Positions 1 through 11,053 are shown, counted from the first letter of the stretch. The stretch is 64,000 nucleotides of DNA from Dryomyza anilis (GCA_951804985.1 OX638133.1:54837122-54901121); one strand, 5' to 3'. The notes: a model not told the origin generated them from the letters alone. Made by a program: numbers and translations.

Positions 1-346
1 TCATTGTCCCCGATATTCTTACCAAATTTCCTCAATTGACTACAAAATTCCCCGCACAAATGTAATTTAAATACACTGAGAATAAATAGTGCTTTCACTA
101 CATATTTAATAAAAATCGAAATAATCAATAGAACAAATATTACGCAGTATGTAATCATTTAATGTTCTTTTTTTATTTCTTGATTTCTCTAATTTTCGAA
201 TGACATTTATCAGCCATTATAAATTGAGAAAAATTATTTGTAATTACCAAGTGGTGCTATATTTATTAATTAAGGTCCAGTTTTTCAGTGAAAGCTTAAA
301 TAACTATTTCAAAAGTGTACAGTTCCAAATCAAAATGTACGAATTT

Positions 347-387
347 CTTTAAACTTTGCACTTAAACCAAGTGTGCAAAGTTTAAAG
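347..387. repeat. Perfect 15-bp inverted repeat (hairpin)
   Basis: CTTTAAACTTTGCAC is followed after 11 bases by its exact reverse complement. It lies in AT-rich DNA with no supported gene (1-515). About 75 bases upstream is TTAAGGTCCAGTTTTTCAG, which resembles the ends of the TTA-flanked MITE at 49.6-50.0 kb. The stretch may therefore be a decayed member of that family, but no second end was found. Confidence 0.5.
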
Positions 388-521
388 AACTTGGTTTAAA
401 ATAGTACTGAAAATTGAGAATTTATGCAGATAAAAATATTTTGAATAAGAGCAAACTACTTCAAAAATTAAATTTAAAGACCTGTATAAAGAAATGTGCA
501 ATATATATTATTTTCGATTTT

Positions 522-1183
522 TATACCCTACACTAAGAGTGAAAGGGTATATTCAGTTTGGTACGCCGTTTGTAACACCCAGAAGGAAGCATCTCCGGTA
601 TGGAAAAGTATATATATTCTTGATCAGCATGACCTCCTGAGTCGATTTAGCGTCTGTATGTCCGTCTGTCTGTTGAAATCCCTACTACTTTTAAAATTGA
701 AGAGCTAGATAAATGAAACTTATAACTTTGATTACTAAAATTGGCGAGATCGGTCCATTGTGACCTATGATCCGACCACTTATGTTCAAATACCTCATAT
801 AAAATGTACATATAAAGATCAAATTTTATGTATATGTGCTTAGGTAAACTTTTTTGGTCAAATATATATTGACATCATGCTCAAATACATGATAATAATG
901 TTTTCCGGCGAAAAGACTTGTGGTTCACAAAAAAAAAATCGAAATGCGGTACACCTACCCATTTGTAAATATGGGTATCAAATGAATGGAAATTTTTCAG
1001 CGATTGAATGTTTGTAGTTATTTTCAGGATTCGTATACCCTGGTGACCTATATATCACTTTGAATGGTAACCACACATATGTGTAGGGTATTTATAGTCG
1101 GCTTAGACCGACTATAATTTTGATAATCCTAACTATCATAATTACACCTACTTTAAAATTTCCCATGTGATCTAACCTTCCCA
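522..1183 (+). repeat. Dispersed repeat family A, copy 1
   Basis: The segment starts with ATACCCTACAC and, near its end, has GTGTAGGGTAT (about 1081-1091), so the ends are inverted. A subterminal hairpin TATAGTCGG/CCGACTATA follows at about 1092-1118. An inverted, highly similar copy lies at 44,442-45,132, and more diverged or partial copies lie at 9.66-9.96 kb and 48.54-49.28 kb. It contains a stretch of GTCTG/CCGTCTG repeats. The short ORF inside it is not supported as a gene. The inverted ends fit a DNA element and the subterminal hairpin recalls Helitron 3' ends, but the class is not established. Confidence 0.75.
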
Positions 1184-2600
1184 ACTGTTTTTTTTTTAAT
1201 TTTGATCATTTTTTACTACATTTTGGCCATTGATATTTTAAGTTTCGAAATTTTAAATTTCCAATAATCGCAATCTTTAAAATACTAAAAATAATATTTT
1301 TCAACTATTAAGGGACATGTCAAATTTGCAGGTCTTACATTAAGTAAAAATTTATCCTTTTTTAAAAACTCCATCCTCTTTTAAAATTCGATAAAAAGTT
1401 AGAATATGGCCCAATATATCAATCCTTAAAAATGTAACAGATCCCAATATGAAATTCCCTGTCAAAAGTGGACCATTCTCCGATTACCCACTAATACTAA
1501 AATTCCCCACAAATTGGGGAATTTCTCTCCAGTTGGCATCACTGATCTGTAGTCACCTTTTTTGTAGTCACCTTTTTTAATGTTTTAATGTTGTTAATTG
1601 GGTTGTAGTGGTATTTTAATTAAAATTTTATTTGAAAATCCGCATATTAAAATTTTTTTGGTTTTCGATTTATGTAGGGTTTCCTAGGACACCGTGGACA
1701 ATTTTGTTTTCGTTTGCTATGATTGCAATCTTTGTTTTGAGGTCAAAGCATTAGCAATATTATATTAAATGCAAGTCGAGTTTTATTAAACACCTGTTAT
1801 TTACCTAACACTATTTGTGAAGGAATGCAAACATTTTACTTTACAGACGGTGTCAAAAAATAAAGAAAAATAAATTACCATGCACCCCAAATTTGGCGGA
1901 AAATTACAAAAATAAGATTTTTTCTGCACATGTCCTGGAACTCCCGAAAAATCTAAAACCAGTGTTTTTTTATTATAATAAGTTAAAAAGGAAATATTTT
2001 TAAAATAATGCAACGTCAAATATAGTCCTAAAATTTACAAAAATTGAAATATGACCTCAAGGTCACGTGATACCTCTTACAAATCAAAAACTCTTCTTAT
2101 CGCATTTTTATTTAAAGGAGGCACATAAAAACGCCACGCATATTTGCGGGACACCACAAAAGTGAAATAAGACTACAACAACATTGCGACAGTCTTATAT
2201 ACCTTTTGATTTTACAGTATACTATTAGTTCCTACGACTAAGATATCAAGATATGCATTTGATTCTGAATTTTATGCATTTAACGAGCCATCAAAAAAAA
2301 AATTGACACAGGCATATAATAAAAATATATTTTTTTATTATATATTCTTTACTTAATTATTGAATCTTCTCTATTATAGAGACTAACAATAAGTATTCAA
2401 ATCTTACAAACTAAACATTATAAATAATTCCACTTAAATAAATAAATTGGAAAAGTTTTGTGGTTACGATAATCCTTAGAACAGGGTTAGTATTGATTTT
2501 TTTTGTTCATTTTTGTATTTTATTTATTATTATTTTGTATTTTTATTTTATTTGTTGGTGAAGACGGTGTTAATTGTAACGGTGAGTGCGAGAATAAAGG
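1184..2600. other. AT-rich DNA, no gene seen
   Basis: No supported coding frame. It contains a 9-bp hairpin (AAATTCCCC/GGGGAATTT, 1500-1524), a tandem doublet of TGTAGTCACCTTTTTT at about 1550-1580, and a stretch (about 1850-2100) related to the inverted arms at 14.9 and 18.2 kb. Confidence 0.6.
2052..2069 (+). promoter_or_regulatory. TGACCTCAAGGTCACGTG motif (nuclear-receptor half-sites plus E-box)
   Basis: The 18-mer contains the extended half-site TCAAGGTCA (FTZ-F1/ERR type), an opposed TGACCT, and an overlapping CACGTG E-box. The same string occurs at 15,007-15,024 and, with one change, in reverse at 18,176-18,193. It is therefore carried by a repeat family. Binding is not shown. Confidence 0.35.
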
Positions 2601-2607
2601 GGGAGAA

Positions 2608-2793
2608 CAGAGGCACCTACGGGCGAGGTCTATGCTCCCTGCTCTGGGTGGCCCAGGCGAGTGAGGTCTAGGCGCACCATTACCCCCGCCAGGTGAGGTA
2701 AGGTGATGAGGTAAGATTGAAGGGAAGCGCAGAGGCACAGACGGACGAGGTCTATGCTCCCTGCTCTGGGTGACCCAGACGAGCGAGGTCTAG
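2608..2793. repeat. GC-rich 122-bp direct repeat, two copies
   Basis: A segment of about 64 bases (starting CAGAGGCAC, containing GGTCTATGCTCCCTGCTCTGG, ending GAGGTCTAG) occurs at 2608-2671 and 2730-2793 with a few substitutions. Its G+C is far above its surroundings. Frames are open on both strands because of the composition, and no protein is recognised. It could be a fragment of a GC-rich satellite or of an element from elsewhere. Confidence 0.6.
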
Positions 2794-2848
2794 TTATACT
2801 TGCGAGGTCCATGATACCAAATTCACCATATTTTGTGGAAAGGCTGCA

Positions 2849-3124
2849 TCAAGAGAATTTCATTATTCCTTCTACCGGAACGGTGAAAAATCTCCGAAAA
2901 AATGCTGTCAGTACACTAAAACAGCATGTCCACACTAAAATAGCAGTCCTTCCCCGTTGAAAATAAGAGACACAAAAAATCAGCAGGATACCATCAGTTA
3001 TGAGTACTGTAATGGCGCTTGTAGTAGCTGAAATCAAATATTCATATTTTTCTTGTAAATCGCATTTTATACTGGCGCCATCTAGTTGTCGTATTACGCA
3101 TTCACCTTGCTTTTGACTGCTCAT
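2849..3124 (-). CDS. Unassigned 91-residue ORF, possible membrane segments
   Basis: The frame begins at an ATG (3124) in the context AAAAATG and reads MSSQKQGECVIRQLDG. The first 30 residues are polar. The rest has two hydrophobic stretches (about residues 33-56 and 62-78, including ITVLITDGILLIFCV). No family is recognised. Upstream DNA is AT-rich, and the gene-like ORF at 3566 (+) points away from it, so a divergent pair is conceivable. Chance openness is the main alternative. Confidence 0.2.
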   Translation of the reverse strand: MSSQKQGECVIRQLDGASIKCDLQEKYEYLISATTSAITVLITDGILLIFCVSYFQRGRTAILVWTCCFSVLTAFFRRFFTVPVEGIMKFS

Positions 3125-3565
3125 TTTTGCATTCTTTAATTCCAAATTTACTTAATATTAATTTATCATGCAATTGGCATTTCTGAAAACCAAACTATTT
3201 TTGTAGAAGAATGAAAATTATTCAGTCCTTTCCGTCTTAGAAATTTGCCAAATGAACACGTAGTTCAGCCCAAAGTTTTAAAATCAAATATAAAATTTTA
3301 TAAAGTGATTTTCATTAATATTTGAATTTTGTCACTAAGATGTGCTAAACAGTGCATTTAAATTGCATTCAAATAATTTAATTTCCCTGTATATTACATA
3401 CGTTGAAAAGGAATTAAATTAAGCTGGCTAAAAGTAATATTCTTACGGAAAACTCCTAATATTTTTGTTGGTGCCATCTACCAAATCGGATTTGGCACCT
3501 AATCACTCTCATTATTTTACCAATTGCATGTAAAATAACAACAATTAAATTGCTAAGTGCACGCA

Positions 3566-3844
3566 ATGTGCGACCAAGAATCGCCAAATTTAGAGCGAAA
3601 GTTAGCAGGAGACAGCAGCAGAGGTCAGCCTCCGAGATCTTCACGTCGGCACTACCACAATCGGTGCGCAACAACATCAACTCCCCGGAAATGTGAAAAA
3701 GTCGAATATTGCAAAAGTTTAAATAAAAAAGAAATATCTTGTTTAATAGACACGCCTACATCCGGTGAAATGAGAAGGAGAGAAGTACCTCCCACAAGTG
3801 CAATTCGAAACCTTCTAAAACAAAATATTAGTAATTTATTGTAA
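3566..3844 (+). CDS. Unassigned 92-residue basic ORF
   Basis: The frame starts at ATG 3566 (context ACGCAATGT) and ends at TAA. The product is polar and basic, with an SSRGQPPRSSRRHYHNR stretch near residues 15-35 and a C-terminal half with several Lys/Glu residues. The base composition of its first 130 bases (about half G+C) is clearly higher than the flanks, which favours a real or formerly real coding segment. No family is recognised, and no splice sites or promoter are assigned. Confidence 0.3.
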   Translation: MCDQESPNLERKLAGDSSRGQPPRSSRRHYHNRCATTSTPRKCEKVEYCKSLNKKEISCLIDTPTSGEMRRREVPPTSAIRNLLKQNISNLL

Positions 3845-3849
3845 AAAAT

Positions 3850-5290
3850 GGTTGCGAAATTGAAATAAGTGAGTGTAAAATTAAAAAAAAAATTGCAATT
3901 TAGAAAGGTTAAAATTAAGAGCACCGAATATTGAAGTTGTAAGTTTTTTGAATTATATTGATTTTATTGTATTAGGTGATGATTGCTAAATTAAGGTGAC
4001 CAGCATTAAAAAAAAATGTTTTTTATAAAAAACAAAAAAAAAAAATATGTTGTACAAATTGAAATTTTAATTAAACAATAATAATAAAGGTTATTGAAAA
4101 TATTTTTTTTATATTTTGTGCTGGCCTCCGAGATAAATAAGAATAAAAGTAAAAATGAAACATAAAACAATAAGTAAATAAAATAAATTTAAACTAATGT
4201 TATTCAAATAATTTAAAATAAGTAAATAAATATAAAACTTAATAAATATAACAATAAAACAAAAAGAGACAATTTTTGCGCAATGAAATTATAAACGTTT
4301 ATGCCAATCTTAAAAAAAAAATATACATATTGACTTTGAAACCACTTAGAAAAATTTGAATAATATTTAAAAATATTTAATAATATTTAAAAATAATATA
4401 TATAATGATTTTTTTTTTATTTAACTAATTGAAATAATTTAAATAATTTTAAGTTTTTCTATAAACTGCATTAAATTGAATTAGTCCCATTTTTAAATGT
4501 ATTTATAATGAATATTATTCAACATTCATATATTTTCCTCATTTATCCATGCGTATTTTAAGTTTTTCTATAAACTGCATTAAAATGTGTCCCGTTTTTA
4601 AATGTATTTATAATGAATATTATTCAACATTCATATATTTTCCTCATTTATCCATGCGTATCGCACGCTGATATGCATATAGATTTAATACTTTTGATAA
4701 GTTTTTCATTTGGTTTAAATTTTTGTAATAAATATTGTTAATATGATGTACTAAATTTTTGGTTTTGTTTGATTTCGGAAATTTCGGTTTAGATTTTGTT
4801 GTGCATTATTATTAGGGATAACCAGTTTCTTAAAAGAATGGTTTTTGTTTTAGGTGATCAAGGTAGGGAGGGCAAAAGGTTGTTTACATCAACATCTTTA
4901 AACAATCATTATTATTTAGCATGTTAATGTTGCGGTTGTATTCCCTTTCTATTCATTTTACTTTTCATTACTTATTTTTCAAATTATCGCAAGCATTTAA
5001 TTTTCATAGTGTAGCTAAAAACTTAAAAGAATGTAGAGAAAACAAGACCCCTACCCCCCGACGAACCAGAGCCGGACTCAAAGCGTGCATCCGTTTTCGC
5101 TACTTCGTTTTTTTTTTTCAGCAAAAATATTTTATCGTTGTATGCTACAGTACACATTTGCAAACTTTGAATACAATTAGAGATATATATTTAGGTACAC
5201 ATGCAAAATACTGTCCCAAACCTTTATACTGAAATGTGGAAATAGTTTTTCTTTTGCATTTTGTCTTCCTAGATATCACACTGTGCGCTG
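3850..5290. other. AT-rich DNA, no gene seen
   Basis: Long A/T runs with no convincing coding frame. A short, less AT-rich patch at about 5040-5095 (CCCCTACCCCCCGACGAACC) is followed by a polypyrimidine-AG, but no exon is recognisable after it. Confidence 0.5.
4447..4661. repeat. Tandem duplication of about 109 bp
   Basis: The segment beginning TTTTAAGTTTTTCTATAAAC and ending ATTTATCCATGCGTA occurs twice in a row (4447-4555 and 4556-4661). The second copy has a short internal deletion near ATTAAAATGTGTCCCG. Confidence 0.85.
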
Positions 5291-5394
5291 GTAGGATCAA
5301 TCGAAATTAGCATGCTGAATCACGTCAGTTGAGGAGCCATCTGAAAATAAAAATACGCTGCGCTGAAAGGCGCAATTTTAAACGTTTTTCTTGA

Positions 5395-5765
5395 CTCCGA
5401 AGAAAAGTGCCTACTGCTCGAGACCGTTAGCGTTGAAGCCAAGAAACCATCCGTCTTGCTTAGGGAGATGCGCGAGCTTTCGGCTAACAGGTGTAATGCG
5501 ATCTTTTGAAGACACTTTGGTTGCGGCGTTTACCATCAACGACATAGGCCATCTTATCGATCAGCTACGACGACATTGACGAACTGGCAATCATGACTGA
5601 CAAGATCTTTACCAATCCGGCAGTGTTTGAATTAATTCTGTCGTATTTACACCAGTTTCGAATAATCGCATGGATGTACTTGAAAACCAGATACAAAAAA
5701 TGTTGGCTCAAATTAGCTGCCGAGACAAAAACAGCTCTCCAGCTGCAATCACAGTAAGCAACCGC
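5395..5765 (+). pseudogene. Ty3/gypsy gag remnant (C-terminal part)
   Basis: Across shifting frames the DNA reads as a gypsy-class Gag tail. There is a LLREMRELS-like helix, then a DDIDELAIMTDKI segment (the ELA-ADKI signature before the Gag C-terminus), and a MDVLENQIQKMLAQI helix with an Arg/Ser-rich end. It passes directly into pol sequence with no space for a protease domain, so the copy is internally deleted. Stops and frameshifts make it inactive. Confidence 0.65.
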
Positions 5766-6790
5766 ACGCTGAAATAGTATGCGGACATTATGACGCCCAG
5801 CTACAAAATTCCGACGGTCAAACATGCTGTAACACATATCGAGACAAGAGGACCAACAGTGCGAGCCAACCTAGAGTTCGAGTTCATGATGCAAATGGAA
5901 ATGTTTCGACTATCGAAAAGCATGTGGTCAACCCCCTTCACATGGTACCCTAAGCTAGCAATGAGTGGTGTCCATGCGGAGATTATAGAGCGTTCAATAA
6001 ATCAACCATTCATAATTGCTACCCTGTGCCGCATTTCTACGACTTTGGACCAATGCTTTATGGCAGGATGATATTTTCTAAAGTGGATTTGGTTAAAGCT
6101 TACTTTCAAATACCTATGGAAGAAGCTCCATTTGGCCGCTTAGAATTCACGGCATGAAGTTTTATATTTACATGGACCATAAACTCTTGTTTAATCATAA
6201 TCACGCCAACTTTGGTACTTGGACTACATTTCACAGTTCACGGTGGAAATCAGATTTGTATCTGGGAAAGACAATGTGACTGCATTACATATTTCATGTT
6301 CGCGCTTGGGTGCGTTAACCAAGCCGTTGGCTCTCGACTACAAGATGTTGGCAGAGGATCAAGCGTCGGATGAAGAAATTTCGTCGCTCCTTCAATCAAC
6401 AACAACTTATCAGTGACACATCAACTTCGAAGGTTCGTCCATATATTGTCAGCCGTCTCAGAAATCACGTCACACGAAGACACCTCTTGGTTCGTTTCCT
6501 GTATCGGGATTCTTCCATATATCGTCAGGCGTCTAAGAAATCACGTCACACGAAGACTCCTCTTGGTTCGTTTCATGTGCCGGACGACCGTTTTAAGGTC
6601 ATAACCTTTAACATAGTTCGACCACTACCTTCCTCTTATTGTATTGACAGATTCACTCGTTGGCCGGAAGTGATATAACAGCAGAATCTGTGGCAAAAGC
6701 TTTTTGCAGTGGTGGGTAGCTCGCGTTGGTATACCTGCAGATCACCACTTGCAAATTTGGAGATGCATATAAAACTGACCAATTTTTTGT
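5766..6790 (+). pseudogene. Ty3/gypsy pol remnant (RT, RNase H, integrase pieces)
   Basis: In order: a VKHAVTHIETRGPTVRA segment from before RT; the RT start (PLHMVP, PCGDYRAFN); the RT motif A region KVDLVKAYFQIPM at about 6081-6120; a jump to the RNase H end (YMDHKLLFNHN, DYISQFTVEIRFVSGKDNV, about 6160-6290); and the integrase zinc/core entry (TKTPLGSFHVPD, CIDRFTRWPEVI, about 6530-6680), with traces of the core to about 6770. RT motifs B-E and much of integrase are absent. Several stops and frameshifts occur. No LTRs were found at its edges. The family resemblance is to the common insect gypsy lineage with PLHMVPK at the RT start. Confidence 0.8.
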
Positions 6791-6939
6791 ACTGGAATAT
6801 TATTGGTACTATATGCCTGTTACGATTCACAAAATTTTAATGTATGGTATAGAATAAATTCAAGTCGCAATGTTGCCTATTGGTATTCTTTCAGAAAAAG
6901 CAGAAGAGGCCAGAAATAAAGATTATAAAACATATAGAC

Positions 6940-7800
6940 TTATGTATTAGACATCTGCACAAATGGTTTTGAAGTTTCCTCTGCAAATATGCACTACTTC
7001 ACTCTACAGTTTTGAATTCATTGAGCAAATGACAATCGACAGTATTATGGTGAAGTCTCTCTGAGCGACTTCACTTCACTTCAGTATTTGTTTCATTGAT
7101 GTCAAGCACTGTCAAAACATCAAGCCATTCAAAACATTCAATGTTTTGAAAAACACAATAAACGACAAAACTGTCGCTGAACATGCAACGAATACAGTAG
7201 GTGCAGCGAGTGAGCACAACGAGTGAGAAGACGAACATTAAAAACAACAGCAAATCTGACGCTCGTTCGACGGAAGTAATGTTGTTATTGGTATACAACA
7301 AACATTATTTAAAAAAAAAAATTGTTAAAAAAAAATGTGTGCGACAAAAACAACGCTTTGGTCGAAAAATAATATATTAAAAAAAAAATTAATTAAATAA
7401 TGAAAAAAATGTTGTTCGATAAATAAAAAACTTAATATAACATATTATGTTATTTTCTTATACCTCTTGTTTTTTTTCTATTATTATTTCTCTATTTCTC
7501 TATTACTTACTCTAGTAAGAATGATAAATAAAAAAAAATGAAAAATGCACTAAGTACTCGGTGTCATAAGCAATTCATTTCAGTATTTGAATGTTTATTG
7601 CACATCATCATAGACCTCTTTACTTCACTTCAGTTTTGTTTTGCTTGTGTTTTGTTATAACAGTACTTGGTTCTTTGTTGTTGTGAGCAAGACATTCATT
7701 TGATTTTCAAGCATAGAGTTGACGACAGTAAATGTTTTGAATTGAAGTGAATGTCTTGAAGTGGGTTTCAAATAGACTTGTGCAGATGTCTATTATGTAT
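6940..7800. mobile_element. 845-bp hAT-type non-autonomous element with 8-bp target duplication
   Basis: The element spans 6948-7792. It begins TAGACATCTGCACAA and ends with the complement TTGTGCAGATGTCTA (15-bp TIR). The flanks are TTATGTAT at 6940-6947 and again at 7793-7800. This 8-bp duplication fits the hAT pattern nTnnnnAn. No transposase is encoded, and the interior is AT-rich with poly-A runs. A separate right-end fragment of the same family lies at 48,020-48,134. Confidence 0.85.
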
Positions 7801-8099
7801 GCCAAAAAATTGTAATAGAATATTAACAAATACGAATATTTTTAATATACTGCTAATATCGTCGGATCCGTATATAACGAGTCTTCGACGTAAACCTAAT
7901 AAATAATGTCATGAACTAGATAATGCTGTAAAAGAATTCTAAGATGAATAAAATAAAAACATACATAATATTAAATTATTTTTTTCATTATCATTTTAAA
8001 ATATATAATTGGTACTATATTACGTAGGCTGATCGTTAAAATATAATTATTTTAATGTTTTGATTGAAATTATTCTTATTATCGTTATGTGCATATCAT

Positions 8100-9592
8100 C
8101 ATAATGTCCGTCCGTCCGCTTGTACACGTAAAACACGTTAAGAAGAAAACTAAAGGAGATATATTCTTAAAACTTTGGATTTTTAGTAAATACATATATG
8201 TATTTTAGTAAATATGTTAAAATGGTTTCATTCTTTTAACGGGTAAGCCCACTATACATTAATTTCACTTACTCTGCGTCCATCCGCCTATTCACGGAAA
8301 ACACGTTAAGAAAAAAAACCTATAAAAGCTATATACATTAAACTTTGGATTTTTAGTTAATACATATGTAGGTATTAGAGATGGGCATGTGCGCGTGATT
8401 GTGATTGAATCCTAATTTTGTTCACGTGATTGTGAGTGAGTAGACCAAAAGATACCGTGAGTGAGTACAATTTTTTTCGTGAGTCGAATATTTCATAAAA
8501 TAAAAAAAATCTCACTTAATTTTTTGCGATTTTTTTTAGTCAATTTTGTGGAGTCATGTCAATAGTTTTTGCTTGGTTTAATAGAAATGGACAAGGAAGC
8601 GTTTTTTTTTTTTGATATACCCATTTTTGTAAAAAAAAATATTTTATTTTTAATTATTTACAAATATACATGAAAACTCTGTATTGACTTCCTTTTGTTT
8701 ATCAAGTTTAGTTTGTTTCAGGGGTTCGTGTGGGGTCCCGTTTTTATTAGATTTATAAATGTAGTAACCAAAAAATCGCTTCAAAAATAGTTTTTCCCAA
8801 AGTCAATTTATCCGTCGTAAATTCTACTCCGGACTATTCTTTTATTGATAATTTTTCTCAGAGACAATTCTCAAAGATTTTACACGAATTCTTCATCGGA
8901 GATTTATTCTTACATTTCTATATAAACATCGAAGGTCTTTCACATTTCCATCTCCGTTCAAAATTGAGATATATTTTATCAAAATCCCCAACATCATAAC
9001 ATCATTATTGCGTTTTAAAGATGTAGATTGTATTGGAGGTGCCACGCTCGGTCGACCAATCTCACTAACATTAAAATGAAATATGTATTTTTATGCATTC
9101 TGAAAACAAAAAAACACGTGATGTAGCGAGAAGCACGTGTGTGTAATTTTACTCACGTGATTGTGAGTGAGTGTGATTAGAACAAATTAAAAAATTCTTT
9201 CGTGAGCGTGATTAAAAACTCATTCACCTGCCCATTTTATACCTATAAGGTTAAAATATGTTAAAACCGTTTCATTCTTTTAACGGGTACGCCCATTATA
9301 ATCAATTCCATATAATGTGCGTCGGTCCGCTTATACACGGAAAACACGTTAAGAAGAAAACAAAAAGCTATATACTTTTGGAATTTTTGTGAATACATAT
9401 GAAGTATAAAATATGCTAAAATGGTTTCATTCCTTTAACGGGTACGCCCATTATAATCAATTCCATATAATGTGCGTCGATCCGCTTATACACGGAAAAC
9501 ACGTTAAGAAGAAAACAAAAAGCTATATACTTTTGGAATTTTTGTGAATACATATGAAGTATAAAATATGCTAAAATGGTTTCATTTTGAAA
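8100..9592. repeat. Degenerate tandem array of about 155-168-bp units, interrupted
   Basis: Two diverged units (8100-8372) and two closer units (9240-9592, spacing 155 bp) share CCGCTTATACACGGAAAACACG, AACACGTTAAGAAGAAAAC, GGATTTTTAGTAAATACATA and GGTTTCATTCTTTTAACGGG. The array is split by the insertion described at 8376-9234. No coding sequence is seen. Confidence 0.75.
8376..9234. mobile_element. Insertion with imperfect TIRs inside the tandem array
   Basis: The insert begins TAGAGATGGGCATGTG and ends CACCTGCCCATTTTA, giving the inverted core ATGGGCA(T/G)GTG. Both ends carry repeats of CACGTGATTGTGAGTGAG. TAGAGATGGGCA-like ends are seen in hAT elements, but no clean 8-bp target duplication is visible, so the class is tentative. 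There is no transposase frame. Confidence 0.5.
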
Positions 9593-9659
9593 AAATGTAA
9601 ATTCGCAAATTTATATTAAATATGATCCGCAATAAGACGAAAAAAATTCACCTGAATAT

Positions 9660-9960
9660 GTAAGTTATATATAAGGTATTTGAACATAAGTGGTCGGTTC
9701 CCAGGTCACAATAGACCGGTCATGCCAATTTTCTTGTTGAGACAGCATATATATATATAAATAATTTAAATTAGAAGTTTCATTGATCTACCTCATCTAG
9801 TTTTTCTGTAATAGTGATTTAAACAGACAAACGGACATCGCTAAATCGACACACGAACTCATGCTGATCAAGAATACATATACTTTTATATACAGGAAAT
9901 AGTCTTTAATTGCTCTTCCACTCTTTGTGAAGGATATATAAATAATAGCGAAAATATTAT
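9660..9960 (-). repeat. Dispersed repeat family A, truncated copy
   Basis: The sequence from AAGGTATTTGAACATAAGTGG through GACATCGCTAAATCGAC to CTTTTATATACAGGAAATAG matches the interior of family A in the same orientation as the 44.4-45.1 kb copy. The end carrying GTGTAGGGTAT has decayed to CTTTGTGAAGGATATATA. Confidence 0.65.
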
Positions 9961-9984
9961 TATAAATATATGTATTGAAATATC

Positions 9985-10215
9985 TCGGGATTGTGTGCAG
10001 AATAAAAACACTCTTAGGTTTGGTTTAAATTACAACAATTAACTTTATTAATTCAATTTAATAAACAACTTTAATAATAAATTCTAACAACTGCTGCATG
10101 TCCACTATTTAACTTGACATTAATCACACACAAGATGCACTCGACCACTTTCCAATCACTTCATTTACTCTTACGTTTCATTTACTCTTGCACAGTGATC
10201 TTAAGAATCTTAACA
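9985..10215 (-). repeat. LTR remnant, left (3') LTR of the 10-14 kb gypsy-like element
   Basis: The order of blocks (ATTGTGTGCAGAAT, AAAAACACTCTTAGGTTTGG, AACTTTATT, CAACTGCTG, AGATGCACT) follows the LTRs of the 20-40 kb array with strong divergence and without their terminal bases. It ends where the SINE begins. Confidence 0.5.
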
Positions 10216-10224
10216 ATTTCACTC

Positions 10225-10445
10225 ATTCTGGGCTAGTGCGTTGGACTGAGCCGAAAGGTCCCAGGTTCAAGCCTGGACTGGGGCTAACAACATCTTTTCA
10301 TAGAAACATTTTTCTATACCGCGCTACCTCTCGGCAATAAATGGCAAACATACGAGAGTAAAATATTGCCTATGAAAAGCTCTCACCCGCCGTTCGGATT
10401 CGGCAATAAACTGTAGGTTCTTATAGGACTGTTCTTATAGGACTG
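10225..10445 (+). mobile_element. tRNA-derived SINE
   Basis: The head has a pol III A box (TGGGCTAGTGCGTTGGAC, about 10,229-10,246) and a B box (GGTTCAAGCCT, 10,264-10,274), set in a tRNA-like context with AGGTCCCAGGTTCAAGCC. The body carries two CGGCAATAAA blocks (CTCTCGGCAATAAATGG, GATTCGGCAATAAACTGTAG) and ends with a short tandem CTTATAGGACTGT. No clear target duplication is found. It is inserted between the LTR remnant and internal gypsy-like sequence. Confidence 0.65.
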
Positions 10446-11007
10446 TAGTGCCAAACTATATTATATATATTACATAATTTGTATACTCTGCCTCGAAACT
10501 AGTCTTTTATTTTTGACTTCGGAACAACAATCAAATTTCTTGCAAATCTGCCATTTTCAGTTTCCCACAACAACCATTTTGTATCTTCATGCTTTGCCAC
10601 TGCGCCCAGTAAGCCCTGCTTATTGGACTGTTGGATGCTATCTCTTTCCATAATGGCTTTTTTTGTTGTTCCTTGAACGTCATAATTTTTGCGATGTCAG
10701 GGTCCTTCTTTTGATCATTTTGTATTTGCTCTATACTTCAGTAGTCATCTGGCACGACACCCATTCGTATTTTCTTCATTCACACTCGTGCCAACACAGT
10801 ACCTGAATTTCCCCGATGGCCTCTGGTTGGCCATCCTCTGGTATCTTTTCTGATCTGTATCCCTTAGATGGTTGCACAATTACACATTTACGTTTTTCAC
10901 GACAGCCGCTTGCCATATGCCCATATTTTTCACAGTTGTAGCATTTACCTTTCAATTGAGTATTTCCGTTGGCAGCATAATTTTCGGATTTAACGCCTGC
11001 TTTAGAC
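10446..11007 (-). pseudogene. Gag C-terminus with CCHC zinc knuckle, plus downstream remnant
   Basis: On the minus strand, about 10,880-11,000 reads KGKCYNCEKYGHMASGC, a complete CX2CX4HX4C knuckle, which binds nucleic acid in retroviral-type Gag. Further downstream (10,450-10,880) are interrupted frames with no recognised domain. The same region in the 24-39 kb copies has Ser in place of the last Cys. The gag frame is split from its upstream part by the LINE at 11,020-12,227. Confidence 0.6.
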
Positions 11008-11053
11008 GCTCTACTTACTTCTTCTTATTTATCCATTACAACCCATGATGTTG

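Noticed and set aside
496..708. 70-codon plus-strand ORF
   Set aside because: It lies inside repeat family A, whose other copies do not keep the frame.
5040..5100. Possible exon before a polypyrimidine-AG at 5120
   Set aside because: There is no continuing frame, no donor site and no recognisable protein.
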